From assembly GCF_007828035.1 (NCBI RefSeq), contig NZ_VITV01000004.1, positions 263,559-327,558 of the forward strand: 64,000 nucleotides of DNA, given 5' to 3'. The notes below the pieces were generated by a model. The model made no database searches. It was not told the origin of the DNA and saw only the letters and a program-made list of their open reading frames with translations. The translations under genes and the position numbers were made by a program. The first letter of the stretch is position 1; every line of letters begins with the position of its first letter. The DNA is from Nitrospirillum amazonense. Lineage in GTDB: Bacteria > Pseudomonadota > Alphaproteobacteria > Azospirillales > Azospirillaceae. Shown here in pieces: positions 61,860-64,000 of this stretch.

Positions 61860-62951
61860 ATGGGGCACAGGATGCGGCGCGGCTGGATGCGCCCGGCGAA
61901 GACTGTGGTGCTGGGCGTGGCGCTGGGCCTGGCCCTGGCGGCCGGCGTCCTGACAACGCCCGCCCAGGCGGCCACCCCCGGTCCCGCCAAAAGCGGCGGC
62001 ACGCTGGAGCAGGTGCGCCAGCGCGGCACGCTGCGCTGCGGCGTCAACACCGGCCTGCCGGGATTCGGGGCACCGGACAGCCAGGGGGAATGGACGGGCC
62101 TGGACGTGGATATCTGCCGCGCCGTGGCCGCCGCCGTGCTGGGCGACGCCCGTAAGGTGCAGTTCATCCCCCTGAGCGGCCGCCAGCGCTTCAGCAGCCT
62201 GCTGTCGGGGGATATCGACCTGCTGTCGCGCAACACCACCTGGACCCTGAGCCGCGATGTGCAGGGCATGGACTTCGCCCCGCCCGTCTATTACGACGGC
62301 CAGGCCTTCATGGTGCGGCGGTCCTTCCGGGCGCGCAGCGTGCGCGAGCTGAACGGCGCTACCATCTGCGTGCAGCAAGGCACCACCACCGAACTGAACC
62401 TGGCGGATTACTTCCAATCCACGGGCATGAGCTACAGGCCGCTGGCCATCGAGGACTTGAGTGAGTTGGTGGCCGCCTTCTTCAGCGGCCGCTGCGACGC
62501 CTATACCACCGACGCCTCAGCCCTGGCCGCCACCCGCGCCGCGCAGACGGTCAGCGCCGACGATTATCTGATCCTGCCGGAGCTGATCTCGAAGGAGCCG
62601 CTGGCACCCGCCGTGCGCAAGGGCGACGAGCAATGGTTCGACATCGTGAGATGGACCGTCTTCGCCTTGATCGAAGCGGAGGAGCGGGGCGTCACCAAGG
62701 CCAACGTGCGCGACAACCTGGGGTCCGCCGCGCCAGGTGTGCAACGCCTGCTGGGCGTGCAGACAGGGGCCGGCCTGGGCAAGTCGCTGGGCCTGGACGA
62801 TGAATGGGCCGTGCGTATCGTTTCCCAGGTGGGCAACTATGGCGAAGTGTTCGAGCGCAATGTCGGCCGCAATTCCGTGCTGCGCCTGGACCGCGGGCTG
62901 AACGCCCTGTGGAACCAGGGCGGCCTGATGTACGCCATGCCCATACGGTGA
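61860..62951 (+). CDS. Amino-acid ABC transporter substrate-binding protein (AapJ/BztA-like)
   Basis: 363 residues from ATG 61860 (ATG 61872 possible). Signal peptide ending near TPAQAAT. PBPb fold: TLEQVRQRGTLRCGVNTGLPGF, WTGLDVDICRAVAAAVLGD, SGDIDLLSRNTTWTLSRD, and FSGRCDAYTTDASALAA are close to the general L-amino-acid binding protein AapJ. The permease and ATPase genes expected after aapJ are missing; an unrelated DAACS symporter gene follows instead. Confidence 0.92.
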   Translation: MGHRMRRGWMRPAKTVVLGVALGLALAAGVLTTPAQAATPGPAKSGGTLEQVRQRGTLRCGVNTGLPGFGAPDSQGEWTGLDVDICRAVAAAVLGDARKVQFIPLSGRQRFSSLLSGDIDLLSRNTTWTLSRDVQGMDFAPPVYYDGQAFMVRRSFRARSVRELNGATICVQQGTTTELNLADYFQSTGMSYRPLAIEDLSELVAAFFSGRCDAYTTDASALAATRAAQTVSADDYLILPELISKEPLAPAVRKGDEQWFDIVRWTVFALIEAEERGVTKANVRDNLGSAAPGVQRLLGVQTGAGLGKSLGLDDEWAVRIVSQVGNYGEVFERNVGRNSVLRLDRGLNALWNQGGLMYAMPIR

Positions 62952-63115
62952 TGGGAAACATAGCGATTCCGGTAGGGACCGCCCTTCCCGGCGAAAGCCG
63001 CCGTTGTATCGGCGCCGGTTTCAAGGCAAGTAGACAGCAACAGAAAATTTGACCGCGCCAAAATCGCCCCGGGTACGTCGGGGCGGCGGCACCGGCCATC
63101 GGGGGATAGGTTTCA

Positions 63116-64000
63116 ATGCAGCAAAAGCGCTTCACGCTGTTCGTCCTGGGCGCGATGGTCGCCGGCATCGCGGTGGGCGCCGTGGGGCACAACCTGCCCG
63201 CGGCCGACGGGGCCTCGCTGGCCAGCACGCTGTCCATCCTGACGGACATTTTCCTGCGCCTGATCAAGATGATCATCGCGCCCCTGGTTTTCTCCACCTT
63301 GGTGGTGGGCATCGCGCATATGGAGGATGTGGCCGCCATCGGCCGCGTGGGTGTGAAGACCCTGGGCTGGTTCCTGCTGGCCGGCATCGTCTCGCTGATC
63401 CTGGGCCTAGTCATGGTGCAGATCCTGGAACCTGGCGTGGGCATGGCCCTGCCGGACCCCACGTCCGGCGGCAAGGCGCCCGACGCCGCCGTCTTCACCC
63501 TGAAGAACTTCATCGAGCACACGGTGCCGCGCTCGGTGATCGAGGCCATGGCCAACAACGAGATCCTACAGATCGTCGTCTTCTCCATCTTCGCGGGCAT
63601 CGCCATCGCCTCGGTGAAGGAGAAGGTGCCGGTGGTGGTGCACCTGGTGGAACAGATCGCCACCGTCATGCTGAAGGTGACCAGCTATGTCATGATGTTC
63701 GCGCCCGTCGCCATCTTCGCGGCCCTGGCGGCCACGGTGACGACGCAGGGTCTGCAGGTGCTGGGCAGCTACGTGAAGTTCGTGGGCGGCTTCTACCTGG
63801 CCATGGCGCTGCTGTGGGTCGTGCTGCTGGCGGCGGCGGTGCCCTTCATCGGCGGCCGGGTTCGCGAGCTGGTCAGCGCCATCCGCCAGCCCGTGCTGCT
63901 GGCCTTTTCCACCGCCAGCTCCGAAGCCGCGTACCCGCGCACGCTGGAGCGCATGCAGGCCTTCGGCGCCGCCCGCAAGATCGTCAGCTTCGTCCTGCCG
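63116..64000 (+). CDS. Dicarboxylate/amino acid:cation symporter (DAACS), 3' truncated
   Basis: First 295 residues; continues past the window end. GltP/GltPh-type sequence: LTDIFLRLIKMIIAPLVFSTLVVGIAHM, NNEILQIVVFSIFAGIAIA, MMFAPVAIFAALAATV and the re-entrant HP1 serine loop LLAFSTASSEAAYPRTLERM. Sodium- or proton-coupled uptake of glutamate, aspartate or C4-dicarboxylates at the inner membrane. It lies 164 bp after the amino-acid binding protein gene. Confidence 0.93.
   Translation, partial: MQQKRFTLFVLGAMVAGIAVGAVGHNLPAADGASLASTLSILTDIFLRLIKMIIAPLVFSTLVVGIAHMEDVAAIGRVGVKTLGWFLLAGIVSLILGLVMVQILEPGVGMALPDPTSGGKAPDAAVFTLKNFIEHTVPRSVIEAMANNEILQIVVFSIFAGIAIASVKEKVPVVVHLVEQIATVMLKVTSYVMMFAPVAIFAALAATVTTQGLQVLGSYVKFVGGFYLAMALLWVVLLAAAVPFIGGRVRELVSAIRQPVLLAFSTASSEAAYPRTLERMQAFGAARKIVSFVLP

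Overview
The window looks like a chromosomal segment of a GC-rich alphaproteobacterium. An Azospirillaceae or other Rhodospirillales member (Azospirillum/Nitrospirillum-like) fits best. The evidence is the gene content: a class I lysyl-tRNA synthetase, a PspF-PspABC envelope-stress locus, MeaB, a TipF-like degenerate EAL protein, DUF599, Trm112 next to DUF971, and the strong G/C bias at third codon positions. That placement is inference; no rRNA or other decisive marker is present. I see no prophage, insertion sequence, CRISPR array or conjugation gene.

Layout. 1-9 kb: pyrD, a TipF-like c-di-GMP protein, a HAD hydrolase, an anchored GIN-domain protein, an orphan PAS-PAS histidine kinase and an Atm1-type ABC exporter. 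9-16 kb: a ParDE-type toxin-antitoxin pair, meaB, rpmB, then yhhQ followed by tgt and lysS. 16-22 kb: threonine aldolase, MarC, an AidB-like acyl-CoA dehydrogenase and a class A penicillin-binding protein. 22-26 kb: pspF divergent from a sigma-54-driven psp operon, with an extra small membrane ORF in front and two PspB/PspC-like mini-proteins behind. 26-32 kb: a periplasmic binding protein, a CoA-transferase (scoAB), a second MarC, DUF971, Trm112, a Lon N-domain protein and CnoX. 32.2-32.5 kb: two identical tRNA-Gly(GCC) genes. 32.7-46 kb: an accessory block of MFS, DMT and CorA transporters, several regulator/oxidoreductase pairs (LysR-tautomerase, TetR-SDR, LysR-SDR), a GIY-YIG protein and a GST. 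46-51 kb: a secreted GH31 glycosidase, a pirin, an XRE/membrane-protein pair, a FliL-like secreted protein and tRNA-Arg(CCT). 51-58.5 kb: a MafI-like protein, an S9 peptidase, a lysine-2,3-aminomutase-family radical SAM enzyme, DUF599 and maiA-fahA with a divergent MarR. 58.7-64 kb: an isoquinoline-1-oxidoreductase-like molybdoenzyme (iorAB-like), an amino-acid binding protein and a truncated DAACS symporter.

Most unusual structure: a dispersed intergenic element, here called IHR (intergenic hairpin repeat), in at least nine full or partial copies at 17.8, 19.6, 22.2, 26.9, 29.4, 30.2, 44.9, 49.5 and 58.6 kb. A full copy is about 115-130 bp and holds three or four consecutive hairpins. Stem sequences differ between copies but stay paired, while the short loops are conserved, which is compensatory covariation visible by eye. 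Every copy lies just downstream of a gene's 3' end, and six of nine sit between convergent genes.

Other leads: a TGT variant beside a YhhQ transporter whose pocket residues look closer to the queuine-using enzyme than to the usual preQ1-using bacterial enzyme; the mosaic PspB/PspC mini-proteins; and several regulator genes facing clear palindromic operators (TetR, MarR, LysR, XRE, GIY-YIG promoter, ParDE).
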